A stretch of 12,540 nt of DNA from NCBI GenBank assembly GCA_016719055.1, contig JADKAW010000046.1, positions 1 to 12,540 of the forward strand, read 5' to 3'. Positions 1 through 8,733 of this stretch are shown here, piece after piece. Origin of the DNA: Candidatus Rhodoferax mariagerensis. Its GTDB lineage: Bacteria; Pseudomonadota; Gammaproteobacteria; Burkholderiales; Burkholderiaceae_C. The position numbers and the translations under genes were made by a program. Below the pieces are notes generated by a model. The model saw nothing but the letters and a program-made list of their open reading frames with translations, made no database searches and was not told the DNA's origin. Position 1 is the first letter of the stretch; each line of letters starts with the position of its first letter.

Positions 1-581
1 GACGAGGTTGAAAAGGCGCATCCGGATGGCTGTTCCCGGTGTTTGCTGCAGAAGGTGGCGAACTCGATGACGGCCGCTTGACCGATGGCCATGGCCGCAC
101 AGTCGATTTCAAGAACACCGTGATTGTGATGACGCCCAACGATGGTTCCCCCGTGATCCAGAACATGCTCGGACGACGGGATTACGAGGACAGGAAGCCG
201 GATGCGGTCACAACTGACCTAAAGAACCACTTCAGGCCCGAGTTTCTGAACCGCATTGACGAAACCGTGGTGTTTCATTCGCTGGATGCGTCGACCATTG
301 TCGGGAATCGCCAGAATCCAGCTTGGGGTGCTGAAAGCGCGCCTGGCGCACATGGAGCTGGGGCTGGAGGTCAGCGACATCGCAGTGGCAAGAACGCAGC
401 CCAAGGTTGGTTTTGATCCGGTCTTTTGCGGGGCCAGGCCGTTGAAGCGTGCCATTCAGCAGCGCCTGGAAAACCCGCTGTCCACTGTTGCTGCAAAACG
501 GATTTGTTGCCCAAAGACACCATTCCGTGTCGATGTGGACCATTCAGACCCTGGCCGTTTCACTTTACCCGGGCGGCTTGA
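1..581 (+). pseudogene. clpB: ClpB disaggregase, C-terminal part, 5'-truncated by window edge and frameshifted
   Basis: This is the C-terminal part of ClpB, the cytosolic AAA+ hexamer that resolubilises aggregated proteins together with DnaK. The window opens inside the second ATPase domain at the Walker B segment (DEVEKAHPD). Then come DDGRLTDGHGRTVDFKNT, a sensor-1 region read as MTPNDGS where the family has TSNLGS, the arginine-finger stretch HFRPEFLNRIDE, the small domain (GIARIQL, LEVSD, KVGFDPVF), the sensor-2 motif GARPLKRAIQQR and the ending FRVDVDHSDPGRF. These pieces lie in different frames. Breaks are visible near 30-60, around 285-300, near 435 and near 490-520. The last frame change gives a short tail stopping at 579-581; without it the frame runs to 642. 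Substitutions at otherwise invariant sites accompany the indels. Identity is sure; whether the breaks are real or sequencing errors is open, and the left-end gradient favours errors. Confidence 0.85.
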
Positions 582-594
582 GTTTTTACACGAA

Positions 595-636
595 AAATTG
601 GCTGCCAGCGCCTATAAGAAAGCGCTGGCGGCTATT
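595..636. repeat. Palindromic intergenic repeat, copy 1 (AGCGC family)
   Basis: A near-perfect inverted repeat lies just after clpB. The arms are GGCTGCCAGCGC (600-611) and GCGCTGGCGGCT (622-633), with a 10-base loop. One internal mismatch interrupts an otherwise complete stem. It is flanked by AATT on the left and ATT on the right. There is no run of T after it, so it is not a classical intrinsic terminator, although it could act as a 3' stabiliser or weak terminator for clpB. Its core, AGCGC-N(10-11)-GCGC followed by an AGCT/GGCT arm, recurs at 5772-5810 and 9644-9684. From memory, such palindromes are abundant between genes in Comamonadaceae. Confidence 0.7.
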
Positions 637-754
637 GGATGATAGTAATTGGGCTTGTCGGTATGGCGGTGGCTGGTTAAGTGCCGGCCGCTGGAATGTC
701 CCTAGAATCAGGTGTTTCCCTGGCTCGGACCCTGCCAACACAGGCCCACGCGCC

Positions 755-1446
755 ATGACAATGGAAAATCAGCTTCACCGATCTGATGGCCTCGTCCATC
801 CATGACATGAAAAATTCGGTGAATGTGCGGGTCCATGCGTTGGAGCGGATCGCCAGCAGCGAGGCCCGTGACCGAGGGTGACCTTCAAGCCTTCGGCGAG
901 AGTCTGGTGGTGGTGATTGCCCAAGCGCACCGCATGAATGCCAACCTGATCCAGTTGCAGGCCTGCTTTCAAGTTCGGCAAGTCGATTTACCCACTCGAT
1001 ATCGCCGAGCAGTCGGTGGCTGATGTCATTGAGAAGCTGTTATTTGCCAAACCGGGCAGTGACGGAATTCAAGGGGATTGGGGTCGAGGTCAGTTGTAGG
1101 CCGCATTGTTATTGGTACTTTGACCGTGACCTGATCGCCGGGTGCTGCTCAACGCCCTGAACAACGCTCTCAACTACACCTGGGCAAGATCCGGGTTGTC
1201 CGGTGAAGTGACTGACGGGCTGTTGACTGCGGGTGGAGGACAGGGCCCGGTTTATCCGGGCCACATGCTGTTCAGTGACGGGCACCTTGAACAAAGGCGT
1301 AAATTTTTTCAGTAGCGGCACCGGCCTGGGTTTTAATTTTTCGTCGCAGGTGGCCCGGCTGCATCAAAACCAGGGCCGAAGTGGCTCGATGACCATCAAA
1401 ATGGGGGCGCCTACGGCGGCGGCTGTTTGTGCTCAGCCTGCCCTGA
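755..1446 (+). pseudogene. Short cytosolic sensor-type histidine kinase, frameshifted
   Basis: A histidine kinase of about 230 residues that would autophosphorylate and pass phosphate to the adjacent response regulator. The start at 755 gives MTNGKISFTDLMASS if one missing A near 763 is restored. The phospho-acceptor box SSIHDMKNSVNV follows almost at once, leaving no room for a transmembrane or sensor domain. Next come pieces of the dimerisation helix (RMNANLIQLQ, then FDIAEQSV-like), the N box (LLNALNNALNYT), the G1 box (VED, then G-P-G after an indel near 1240), the G2 box TGLGFNFSSQVARLH and a C-terminus like GGAYGGGCFVLSLP with stop at 1444-1446. At least eight frame changes are needed to read it through. 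The response regulator starts 27 bases downstream, so the two form an operon. The family (HisKA-like, HDMKN type) is inferred from motifs; the signal sensed is unknown. Confidence 0.72.
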
Positions 1447-1473
1447 GACCTGGAAGCGCCCTCAAAGACAACC

Positions 1474-3203
1474 ATGACGGTCTCCTTCAAACAGGCCAAC
1501 ACCCTCATCATTGATGATTACCCGGGCATGCGCCCATGCTCAGCGACTTCGTGCAAACATGGGGGTGGTGGCGGTCAGTACCGCCAGTAACAGCAGGACG
1601 CACTCCGACCAGCTCAGCACCGGCGAGTTCGAATTGTGATTTTGGATTACCACCTGGGCAGCGGAGCCAATGGCCAGCACGTGCTGGAAGGGGCCAAACT
1701 GCGTGAACTGGTGGGCGTGTCGACGATCTGGGAGATGGTGACGGCCAGAAAAACGCCCCGATATGGTGATGGGGTGTGGCCGAGGTCAGACCCGACGACT
1801 ACATCCTCAAACCGATCAACCTAAGTGCAACTGCAAACCCGACTGGAAAAACTCATTGCCCGCAAGCAGTCTCTAGGAGTGGTCGAAGTGGCCATGCCGG
1901 GCCAAGGATTTTTGGCGCGGCCGTTGCGCACTGATCAACTTCTGAAAACCCACACAGTGAGTCCGCAGGAAGTCCTGCGTGTCAGAAGTAATCTGTTGCT
2001 GACCTGGGTGACTATGCCGCGGCTCCGAACACTGTTTGAGTCGGTGCTGGCCTAACGTGATGGCCTGGGCCAGAACCGGTCTAGAGCCGGGTGCTGTTAT
2101 ACCCAGGACTACCAGGGCGCTGCAGCACTGTTTGGTCAGGTGCTGGCCGATAACCAGATGTACATCGAGGCAGTTGACTGGTTAGCCAGGTCGTTTTTGA
2201 GGCCATGGGGATGGCGCAGGCGCAAAGGTGTGGCAGAAAGCCGTCAATCTGTCGCCCAATTCCCCACTGCGGCAAAAAAAAACTGGGCGACACCGCCGTC
2301 CGAAATGGCGAGCTGGAGGTGGCCCAGGCCGCGTTCAAGAAAAATATTCGACTCAGCGAGTTTTCTGTGCACAAAATCCGGCGGTGTATGCCCACCTGGC
2401 TCAAGTGTTGGCCGACAAAGGGTGCGGGTCAGGAGGCCTAGAGATACTCAAGCGCAGCAAGGCTGACTTCAGGTTCAACCCGGTGGCGGCGCTTCAAACA
2501 GCTGCGGCTGAAAGCGCGGTCTATCAAGTTGGGTCAGCCCGCGCTGGCACAGGCTGCCGTAGTAAATGCCGAGCATTTGCTGAGGAACTGGCGGGCAAAC
2601 TCAGCGGCGAGATACTGGTGGATGTGGCCAAATCGCATCTGAAACTGGGGCAGAAAGACAAGGCATGCCGTCTTTTTGCTGAAGTGATCAAGAACAACCA
2701 TGAAGACACCCAGATCTCAAGCCAGATTGCGGCAGTTTTGCCGATGAACACATGGCTGAGATGGGCAGGCGCTGGTCAGGCAGCGCGCCAGGAGGTGATC
2801 GACATCAACAACCGGGGGTGGTACTGGCCGGGCAGGGCGAATTTCAGGGAGGTCTAAGGCTTCTTCCGTTCTGCAGTTCAACAATTGCCGTCGAGCGAGG
2901 GTGATGATCGCCAATTTGTGTAGCATGTTGCTGGCCCCAAATGAGCAAGAACGGCTACAACGAGGCCCCTGACCGCCGAAACCCAGGATATACTGGAGCG
3001 CCTGCGCGCGCTGAATCCTGCCAACAAAAAGTATTACAGCTATGCCATGATGCTGGTGCGGCTGCAGCGCCCCTAGGCCACAGGGTCGCGGGGGTTGATG
3101 CCAAACCTTCAACACGGCCCTGAACCAGTTGCGCCGACTGGCACCAGCCGTGCGACCCTTGATGAGCCAATCCCCCATCACACCCGATGCGGGGGTCGGC
3201 TAA
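1474..3203 (+). pseudogene. Response regulator with C-terminal TPR array, frameshifted
   Basis: An N-terminal receiver domain of about 120 residues is joined to a long tetratricopeptide-like region, roughly 570 residues in all. The receiver shows the acidic pair in TLIIDDYPGMR (codons 1513-1518), the phospho-acceptor Asp in ILDYHLGS (1645-1647) and the conserved Lys in DDYILKPINL (1809-1811). There is no DNA-binding or enzymatic output domain. The rest reads as helical repeats, for example LFESVLA, YQGAAALFGQVLADNQMY, ELEVAQAAFKKNIRLSE, VAKSHLKLGQKDKACRLF and ILERLRALNPANKKYYSY. It ends in FNTALNQLRRLAP and a stop at 3201-3203. Earlier stops, such as TAG at 3074-3076, arise from frame slips. 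It begins 27 bases after the kinase and ends 9 bases before the MFS gene. Output by protein-protein contact through the TPRs is inferred. Many indels break it, as in its neighbours. Confidence 0.75.
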
Positions 3204-3212
3204 GATGCTGTC

Positions 3213-4418
3213 ATGACATCTGCGCCATTCCCTGCCTACCCTGGTTCCGCTGCAGCAGACGCTGCCATCATCCGGTTTGGTGGGCTTGGCCCGCGCCGCC
3301 TCTCCGCATTTTGGCCTGCTGCTGCCTTGATGTTTCCGGTGTTCATGGCCGAGTTCGGGATGAACTACTCACAGGTGGGTCTGCTGATGAGCACATTCTT
3401 CGTCGTGTCAGGCCTGGGGCAGGCCTCGGCCGGGTTTGTGAATGATGGACAAGGTGGGCGCGCGGCCCATGTTGTTTGGCCCTGGGCCTGTTTGTGATGG
3501 CCTGTACTGTGGCGTCCGATGGTCAATGGTTATCCAGCCTTGTTTGCGGTGGCGACGCTGGCCGGTTTGGGCAACGCGACGTTTCATCAGTTGACTTCAC
3601 GATACTGAACCAACGGGTGTCCCCTGCCCGATTGGGCCACGCCTTTAGCTGCCACGGGCTCACTGGCAACCTGGGCTGGGCTACAGCGCCGGTTTCTTAG
3701 CCGGCATCAGTGCGCTGTACAACTGGCGCACCGCCTATCTGGCCGCAGCGGTGATGTATCTGGGTATTTTGTTGCTGATGGTTTTTCAGCGCGACAAATT
3801 GCTGACCCACGCGGCGGTTCATCTCCTGACACCCCTGCAGAGCACAGCCTGGCGTTCATGAAACTACCGGTGGTGTGGTGGTGTTTGCTTTCTTTTTCCT
3901 GTCGACCATGACCCTGGCGGTGGTGCAGAGTTTTTCAGTTCTATCCTGAAAGCGTTGCATGGCATCACTTTAAATCAGCCTCTACTGACGCTGACGGCCT
4001 ACATGTTGTGGTGCGGTGGGTATGTTTGTGGGTGGTTTTGTGGCCCCAGCAACATCACGCCACAGCGACCGGGTGGTGGCGATGTCGATGACGGCCGGTG
4101 CGGTGCTGTTGGCCCTGTGGCTTGGGCATTTGGGCCGACGATGACCATGACTGTGCTGGCCTGCACCGGTTTTGCCATTGGCATTGGCGGGCCCGTCGCG
4201 CGACATGATGATTAAAAAGCCACGCCAAAGGCGCCACCGGCCAGGTCTATGGCCTGGTGTATTCGGGGCTGGACTCCGGGTTTGCCATCACCGTTGATTT
4301 TGGCGCCATGATGGACCGTGGCTGGTACGCCGCCACACGTTGCTGGGAGACGGCGTTGGTGTTGTTGCTCAGCGTGCTTGCTTGGCGCTTGGGGTGGAGT
4401 GCCAGAACGCCAAGCTGA
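3213..4418 (+). pseudogene. Major facilitator superfamily transporter, frameshifted
   Basis: An inner-membrane MFS permease of about 400 residues, the usual size for 12 membrane helices; the substrate cannot be named. The N-terminal half shows LFPVFMAEFGMNYSQVGLLM, TFFVVSGLGQASAGFV, a loop 2-3 motif (DKVGARPMLFG-like after frame correction), LGLFVMACTVAS and QRVSPARLGHAFS with GLTGNLG. The C-terminal half shows YLGILLLMVFQRDK, LTLTAYML, a GG-rich helix, MTAGAVLLALWLGHLGP in pieces, TMTMTVLACTGFAIG, a second loop motif (GATGQVYGLVYSGLDSG) and a final helix ALVLLLSVLAWRLGWSA. I place the stop at 4416-4418 because that frame holds the last hydrophobic helix; another frame runs to 4495. The ATG at 3213 is 9 bases after the response-regulator stop and has no strong Shine-Dalgarno sequence. 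Indels occur every 50-150 bases. Confidence 0.78.
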
Positions 4419-4476
4419 TGGGTTCTGGCGGCGTTCACCAACCGAAGGCCCGGACGCCCGGTTTTGTCATGAAATC

Positions 4477-4491
4477 GCCACTTCGGGTGGC
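4477..4491. other. Small stem-loop in the convergent MFS/cbbK gap
   Basis: GCCAC and GTGGC pair around a 5-base loop (TTCGG on the + strand). It sits between the 3' ends of the MFS gene and cbbK, about 42 bases past the cbbK stop. No clear T run follows on either strand, so a terminator role is only a suggestion. The rest of the 114-base gap (4419-4532) shows nothing I can name, and the sequence here may contain errors. Confidence 0.25.
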
Positions 4492-4532
4492 TTAGCGCCG
4501 TGACCACCGGACTCACCATTGTCGACGGCAGA

Positions 4533-5746
4533 TCAACAACGAGGCAATTTAAGCTTCGCGCGTTTTTGCAGAATCTCAAACGCTGGCAGGGTCTTGCCTT
4601 CGAGCACTTCCAGAAAAGCACCGCCACCCGTCGAGATGTAGCCAATGTCTTTCTCAATGCCGTATTTGGCAATGGCTGCCAGCGTGTCGCCGCCGCCAGC
4701 AATGCTGAAGGCCTCAGACTCGGCAATCGCCATGGCAATGGTCTTGGTACCGCCTTCAAACGCGGCAAATTCAAACACACCGACCGGGCCGTTCCAGACA
4801 ATCGTGCCAGCGGCTTTGAGCTGGGCGGCCAGTTTGGCGGCGGTCACCGGGCCAATGTCTCAGGATCATGTCATCGTCAGCCACATCAGTCGCGGCTTTG
4901 ACTGTGGCTACGGCATCGGCGGCAAAGGTTTTGGCGCACACCACGTCGGTCGGAATCGGCACATCGGCACCACGCGCCTTCATGGCAGCGCGATGACGGC
5001 GACCGCGTCAGCCAGCAAGCTGGGCTCGGCCAGGCTCTTGCCGATGTTCAGAAGCCAGCGGCCAGCATGAAGGTGTTGGCAATGCCGCCACCCACAATCA
5101 GCTTGTCCACATTGTCGGCCAATGCCTGCAAGATGCTGAGCTTGGTCGACACCTTGGAGCCCGCCACAATCGCCACCAAGGGGCGCTTTGGATTTGCCAA
5201 GGCCTTGTTGATGGCATCAATTTCAGCCGCCAGCAGCGGGCCGGCGCAGGCAATAGGCGCAAACTGGGCGATGCCATAGGTGGTGCCCTCGGCGCGGTGA
5301 GCGGTGCCAAAGGCGTCGTGCACAAAAATGTCGCACAAGGCGGCCATTTTTTTGGCCAGATCTTCTTTGTTTTTCTTTTCGCCCTTGTTGACGCGGCAGT
5401 TTTCCAGCATCACTAACTGGCCGGGCTTGACATCCACGCCATCGACCCAATTGGCCACCACCGGCACCTCACGGCCCAACAGTTCGCCCATGCGCTTGGC
5501 CACGGGTGCCAAAAGAGTCTTCAGGCTTGAACTCGCCTCGGTGGGGCGGCCCAGGTGACTGGTGACCATCACCGCAGCGCCTGCGTCGAGCGCCATCTTG
5601 ATACACGGCACGCTGGCACGGATGCGGGTGTCTTCGGTGATATGGCCTTCCTTGTCCTGCGGCACGTTCAGGTCGGCCCGGATAAACACCCTCTTACCGG
5701 TTGCGGCACCACTGGCAATCACATCAGCAAAACGCAAGACTTTCAT
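4533..5746 (-). CDS. cbbK: Phosphoglycerate kinase, frameshifted as read
   Basis: Converts 3-phosphoglycerate to 1,3-bisphosphoglycerate with ATP in the Calvin cycle, and works in reverse in glycolysis. The N-domain has the substrate motif RADLNVPQD, TSHLGRP, LENCRVNKGEKKN and VHDAFGTAHRAE. The hinge and C-domain show VAGSKVSTKL, GGGIANTF, then, after frame changes, NGPVGVFEFAAFEGGT, IAGGGDTLAAI and a GGGAFLEVLEGKTLP ending. ATG 5746 is preceded by GGAG with 7-base spacing. Three uncompensated indels break the frame: two extra bases near 5052, one missing near 4989 and one extra at 4860. A compensating pair (extra base in 5511-5514, missing base near 5535) scrambles about 8-9 residues after GRPTE. 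Corrected length is about 403 residues, close to the family norm. It is the last cbb gene here, 65 bases after cbbZ. The symbol follows cluster context (pgk otherwise). Confidence 0.93.
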
Positions 5747-5771
5747 GACAACACTCCAAAAGTTAATGAAT

Positions 5772-5810
5772 AATCAGTCTCTAGCGCTTGTCGGATAAGC
5801 GCCAGAAGCT
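5772..5810. repeat. Palindromic intergenic repeat, copy 2 (AGCGC family)
   Basis: An imperfect inverted repeat between cbbZ and cbbK. A perfect core, GCGCTT (5784-5789) and AAGCGC (5797-5802), surrounds a 7-base loop. Partial pairing continues outward (TCT with AGA). It ends directly before the cbbZ stop codon (5812-5814). Over 39 positions it matches copy 3 (9644-9684) at about 27. It may fold in the cbbZ-cbbK mRNA; there is no T run to suggest termination. Confidence 0.6.
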
Positions 5811-5811
5811 A

Positions 5812-6480
5812 TCAATTAAGTAGCTCAGAACAATCCTGGATGAGACGGTCGGGCTGGCATGCCGCAACTGGCTGACCCAGGTTGTAGCCATATGGTAGCA
5901 GCCAAACGGCAACCCCGGCAGCACGCGCGGTGGCCGCATCGATGCTGGAGTCACCCACAAACAGGGCGCGATCAGGTGCTACATCAAACTGTGCCAGGCA
6001 ATGTGCCACACCTGCCGGGTTAGGCTTCTTGGTGGCCAAGGTGTCGCCACTGATGACCACGTCAAACAGGTCGGTGATTTTTTGCACTTCCATCACGATC
6101 TGGGTGTAGCGCCCTTCCTTGTTGGTCACCACTGCCAACTTGGTGCCCTGGGCGCGTAGGACTTCGAGCGCCTCACGCACCTGTGGGTAAAGATGGCTGC
6201 GAGTGCCGCAGCGGCGGCTGTAAAACACGTTGTACTCGCCCACCATGGTACGCAGCAGTTCACTGTCGCGCACTTCGACCACCGACCTGCCGGTCGCAAA
6301 CGCCACCGCATCCACCAGCAGCGACAAGGTACCGTGACCAATCCAGTCGTTGACCTGTTGCTGCGATACCGGCGGCAAATCGAAACGTGCCAGTGTGTCG
6401 TTGACCGCGTCCATGATTTCGGGCGCGGTCTCGACCAGCGTGCCGTCCAGGTCAAACATGACCAGATCAAACTTGCGCAT
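5812..6480 (-). CDS. cbbZ: Phosphoglycolate phosphatase (HAD superfamily)
   Basis: Hydrolyses 2-phosphoglycolate, the product of RuBisCO oxygenation, to glycolate, starting photorespiratory salvage. The 222-residue protein is of normal length for the Gph/CbbZ family. HAD motif I is FDLDGTLVET with nucleophile Asp10 and acid Asp12. A helical cap follows (WIGHGTLSLLVDAV), then motif II VVTNKEG, motif III KKPNP and motif IV FVGDSSIDAATARAAG. I chose ATG 6480 over upstream in-frame starts because the upstream residues overlap transketolase and look non-native, and because AAGGAG lies 9 bases before 6480. That Shine-Dalgarno sequence overlaps the TAA stop of cbbT (gap 13 bases), which points to translational coupling. 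The frame is intact. A general gph role is the alternative, but the setting favours cbbZ. Confidence 0.92.
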   Translation of the reverse strand: MRKFDLVMFDLDGTLVETAPEIMDAVNDTLARFDLPPVSQQQVNDWIGHGTLSLLVDAVAFATGRSVVEVRDSELLRTMVGEYNVFYSRRCGTRSHLYPQVREALEVLRAQGTKLAVVTNKEGRYTQIVMEVQKITDLFDVVISGDTLATKKPNPAGVAHCLAQFDVAPDRALFVGDSSIDAATARAAGVAVWLLPYGYNLGQPVAACQPDRLIQDCSELLN

Positions 6481-6493
6481 GAACCGCTTCTCC

Positions 6494-8574
6494 TTAGTTG
6501 GCCGACGGGACCACGGTGTCGGGCAGCGGCTCGGTGCTCTTGCTGGCGGCACGGTGCACGATGGTGCGAACATTGGTTACCACGCGTTCCACCGTCAGGC
6601 CAAAGTGCTCGTACAGCCTAGGCGCTGGAGCGGACTCGCCAAACGTCGGCATACCCAGCACCACGCCGTGGCGGCCCACATACTTGCGCCAGAAGTCGGG
6701 GTGAGCGGCCTCAATCGCCAAGGCTGGCGTGTTGAACGGAATCACCTTTTCCTGGTATGCGGGCGGCTGGCGGTCAAACACATTGGTGCAAGGCATGGAG
6801 ACCACACGGGCGGCGATGCCGTCCTCGGCCAGTACTTTTTGCGCCTTCATGGCAATTTCAAGCTCGGAGCCTGTGGCCACAATCACCGCTTGCGGGTTGT
6901 CCGCTTCAGACAAGATGTAACCACCCTTGCGGATGCTCTCGACCATGCCAATATCCGTCAGGCGCGGCAGGTTTTGGCGCGACAGGCACAGCGCGCTGGG
7001 GCCGTCTTTGCGTTCAATCGCGTGAGCCCAGGCCACGGCGGTTTCAGGCCGTCGGCCGGACGCCACACGTCCAGACCGGGGATGATGCGCAGGCTGGGAA
7101 TGTGCTCAATGCTTTGGTGCGTCGGACCGTCTTCGCCCAGACCGATGGAGTCATGGGTAAACACATGGATGACGCGGATCTTCATCAGCGCCGCCATGCG
7201 GATGGCGTTGCGGCTGTAGTCGCTAAAAGTCAGGAAAGTGCCACCGTAGGGGATATAGCCACCATGCAGCGCCATGCCGTTCATGATGGCCGCCATGCCA
7301 AATTCACGCACGCCGTAACTCAAGTGGTTGCCCCAGGTGTCGCGACCAGCGCGCACGCAGCCCTTGAAGTTGGTCAGATTGGAGCCGGTCAGGTCGGCGC
7401 TGCCGCCAAAAAACTCGGGCACCAGCGGGGCCATGGCGTCGAGCGCGTTTTGGCTTGACTTGCGGGTGGCAAACGCAGTGGTGTTGGCCGCAATCGTTTC
7501 CAGCAGACCGGGTAAGTTGTCGCCAAAAGAGTCCAGCAGGTCACCCGCCATACGGCGTTCAAATTCGGCGGCGTCATCGGGGTAACGGCCGCGATACGCT
7601 TCAAAGTGGTCACGCCACGCGTGCTCGGCCACCACACCGCGAGCCACGGCATTCCAGGCGGCCGCGATGTCAGACGGAACCTCAAACGGCTCCGATGCCC
7701 AGCCCAGCGCTTGGCGGGTGGCGGCCACCTCGGCGCCGCCCAAGGCCGCGCCATGGACATCGTGTGTACCAGCCTTGTTGGGCGAACCCATGCCAATCAC
7801 GGTCTTGCAGCAAATCAGGGTCGGTTTTCCGTCAGGCAACACCGCTTGCACCTTGGCCGCCTTGATGGCGGCATCAAGTGCAGCCGGATCGTGCCCATCC
7901 ACCGCCGCAATGACATTCCAGCCATAAGCCTCAAAACGTTTGGGTGTGTCATCGGTAAACCAGCCTTCAACATGGCCATCGATCGAAATGCCGTTGTCGT
8001 CATAAAACGCCACCAGCTTGGACAGACGCAATGTGCCGGCGAGCGAACAGGCTTCGTGGCTGATGCCCTCCATCAAGCAGCCGTCACCCATGAATACGTA
8101 CGTCATGTGATCAACGATGGTATGCCTGGCACCACCTTCTTCACGGTTGAATTCAGCGGCCAGCAGTTTTTCGGCCAATGCCATGCCAACCGCGTTGGCC
8201 AGCCCCTGACCGAGCGGACCGGTGGTGGTCTCCACGCCGGGGGTGATGCCGTACTCGGGATGGCCAGCAGTTTTGCTGTGGAGCTGGCGGAAGTTTTGCA
8301 ACTCACTCATGGGCAGGTCATAACCGGTCAGGTGCAACAGCGCATAAATCAACATCGACCCATGGCCGTTGCTCAGCACAAAACGGTCGCGATTGGCCCA
8401 ATGAGGGTTGATCGGGTTGTGGCTGAGATGTCGATTCCAGAGCACTTCGGCAATATCTGCCATGCCCATCGGGGCGCCGGGGTGACCAGACTTGGCTTTT
8501 TCAACGCCGTCAACGGCGAGCATACGAATGGCATTGGCCATTTGTTTGGCGAATTCAGGGGTTGGAGAGTTCAT
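6494..8574 (-). CDS. cbbT: Transketolase, with one frameshift as read
   Basis: A thiamine-diphosphate enzyme moving two-carbon units between F6P/GAP and S7P/GAP in regeneration of pentose phosphates. The N-terminal domain shows AKSGHPGAPMGMADIAEVLW, NRDRFVLSNGHGS, ETTTGPLGQGLANAVGMA and the cofactor motif GDGCLMEGISHEA ending in FYDDN. The middle domain has GGSADLTGSNLT, YGVREFGMAAIMNGMA, HDSIGLGEDGPTHQ and EHIPSLRIIPGLDVWRPAD. The C-terminal domain has VIVATGSELEIA and MPTFGESAPAPRLYEHFGL. A single base is missing near 7045 (the codons after ADGL should read ETAVAWAHA), so the protein lies in two frames, 8574 to about 7046 and then to 6494. The corrected length is 693 residues. A polar tail of about 25 residues after the usual end (from NVRTIVHRA) is somewhat long for the family. 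ATG 8574 lacks a clear Shine-Dalgarno sequence. Upstream lie the paired hairpins. Confidence 0.95.
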
Positions 8575-8608
8575 GTTATGGTTTCTAACAACAGTTTGTT
8601 AATTCGAT

Positions 8609-8658
8609 GGGGACAGAGCAAGTTGCGTTTGCTTCGCTTTTGTAACTTGGTCTTTCCC
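8609..8658. repeat. REP-like hairpin, unit 1 of 2
   Basis: The left arm GGGGACAGAGCAAGTT (8609-8624) pairs with AACTTGGTCTTTCCC (8644-8658) at 13 of 15 positions, across a 19-base loop containing GCTTCGCT. It sits just upstream of the cbbT start. A second unit with identical arms follows 68 bases on. The GGGGACAG end resembles short palindromes that I recall being linked to REP-associated Y1 transposases; no transposase is present here. Confidence 0.7.
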
Positions 8659-8676
8659 GCAATTCTCTAAATGGTT

Positions 8677-8725
8677 GGGGACAGAGCAAGTTCATTCGCT
8701 TCGCTCAAGTAACTTGGTCTTTCCC
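8677..8725. repeat. REP-like hairpin, unit 2 of 2
   Basis: The arms are the same as in unit 1 (8677-8692 and 8711-8725), including the same two mismatches, with an 18-base loop that differs except for CGCTTCGCT. It ends 8 bases before the cbbP stop codon. The pair forms a direct repeat, like a BIME cluster. In the cbbP-cbbT transcript it could fold into two stems and set mRNA stability between the two genes; that role is inferred. Confidence 0.7.
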
Positions 8726-8733
8726 ACAATGTA

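Noticed and set aside
3204..3212. Fusion of the TPR regulator with the MFS transporter
   Set aside because: The corrected regulator frame ends at a stop at 3201-3203, and a new ATG at 3213 opens the transporter, so they are adjacent genes.
4247..4801. Minus-strand open frame of about 184 codons across the MFS/cbbK boundary
   Set aside because: It reads antisense through the MFS 3' part and out of frame through cbbK. The PGK motifs lie in another frame.
7606..8670. Open frame of about 354 codons on the + strand opposite cbbT, running into the hairpin repeats
   Set aside because: Antisense shadow of transketolase. It has no family motif and no credible ribosome-binding site.
8609..8725. Paired hairpins as Rho-independent terminators
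   Set aside because: Neither stem is followed by a T run on the minus strand, and downstream cbbT, cbbZ and cbbK belong to the same pathway and direction. A REP-like element is a better description.
8609..8725. Two direct repeats as a minimal CRISPR array
   Set aside because: Only two units, each a long-stem hairpin, with an 18-base inter-unit segment and no cas genes nearby.
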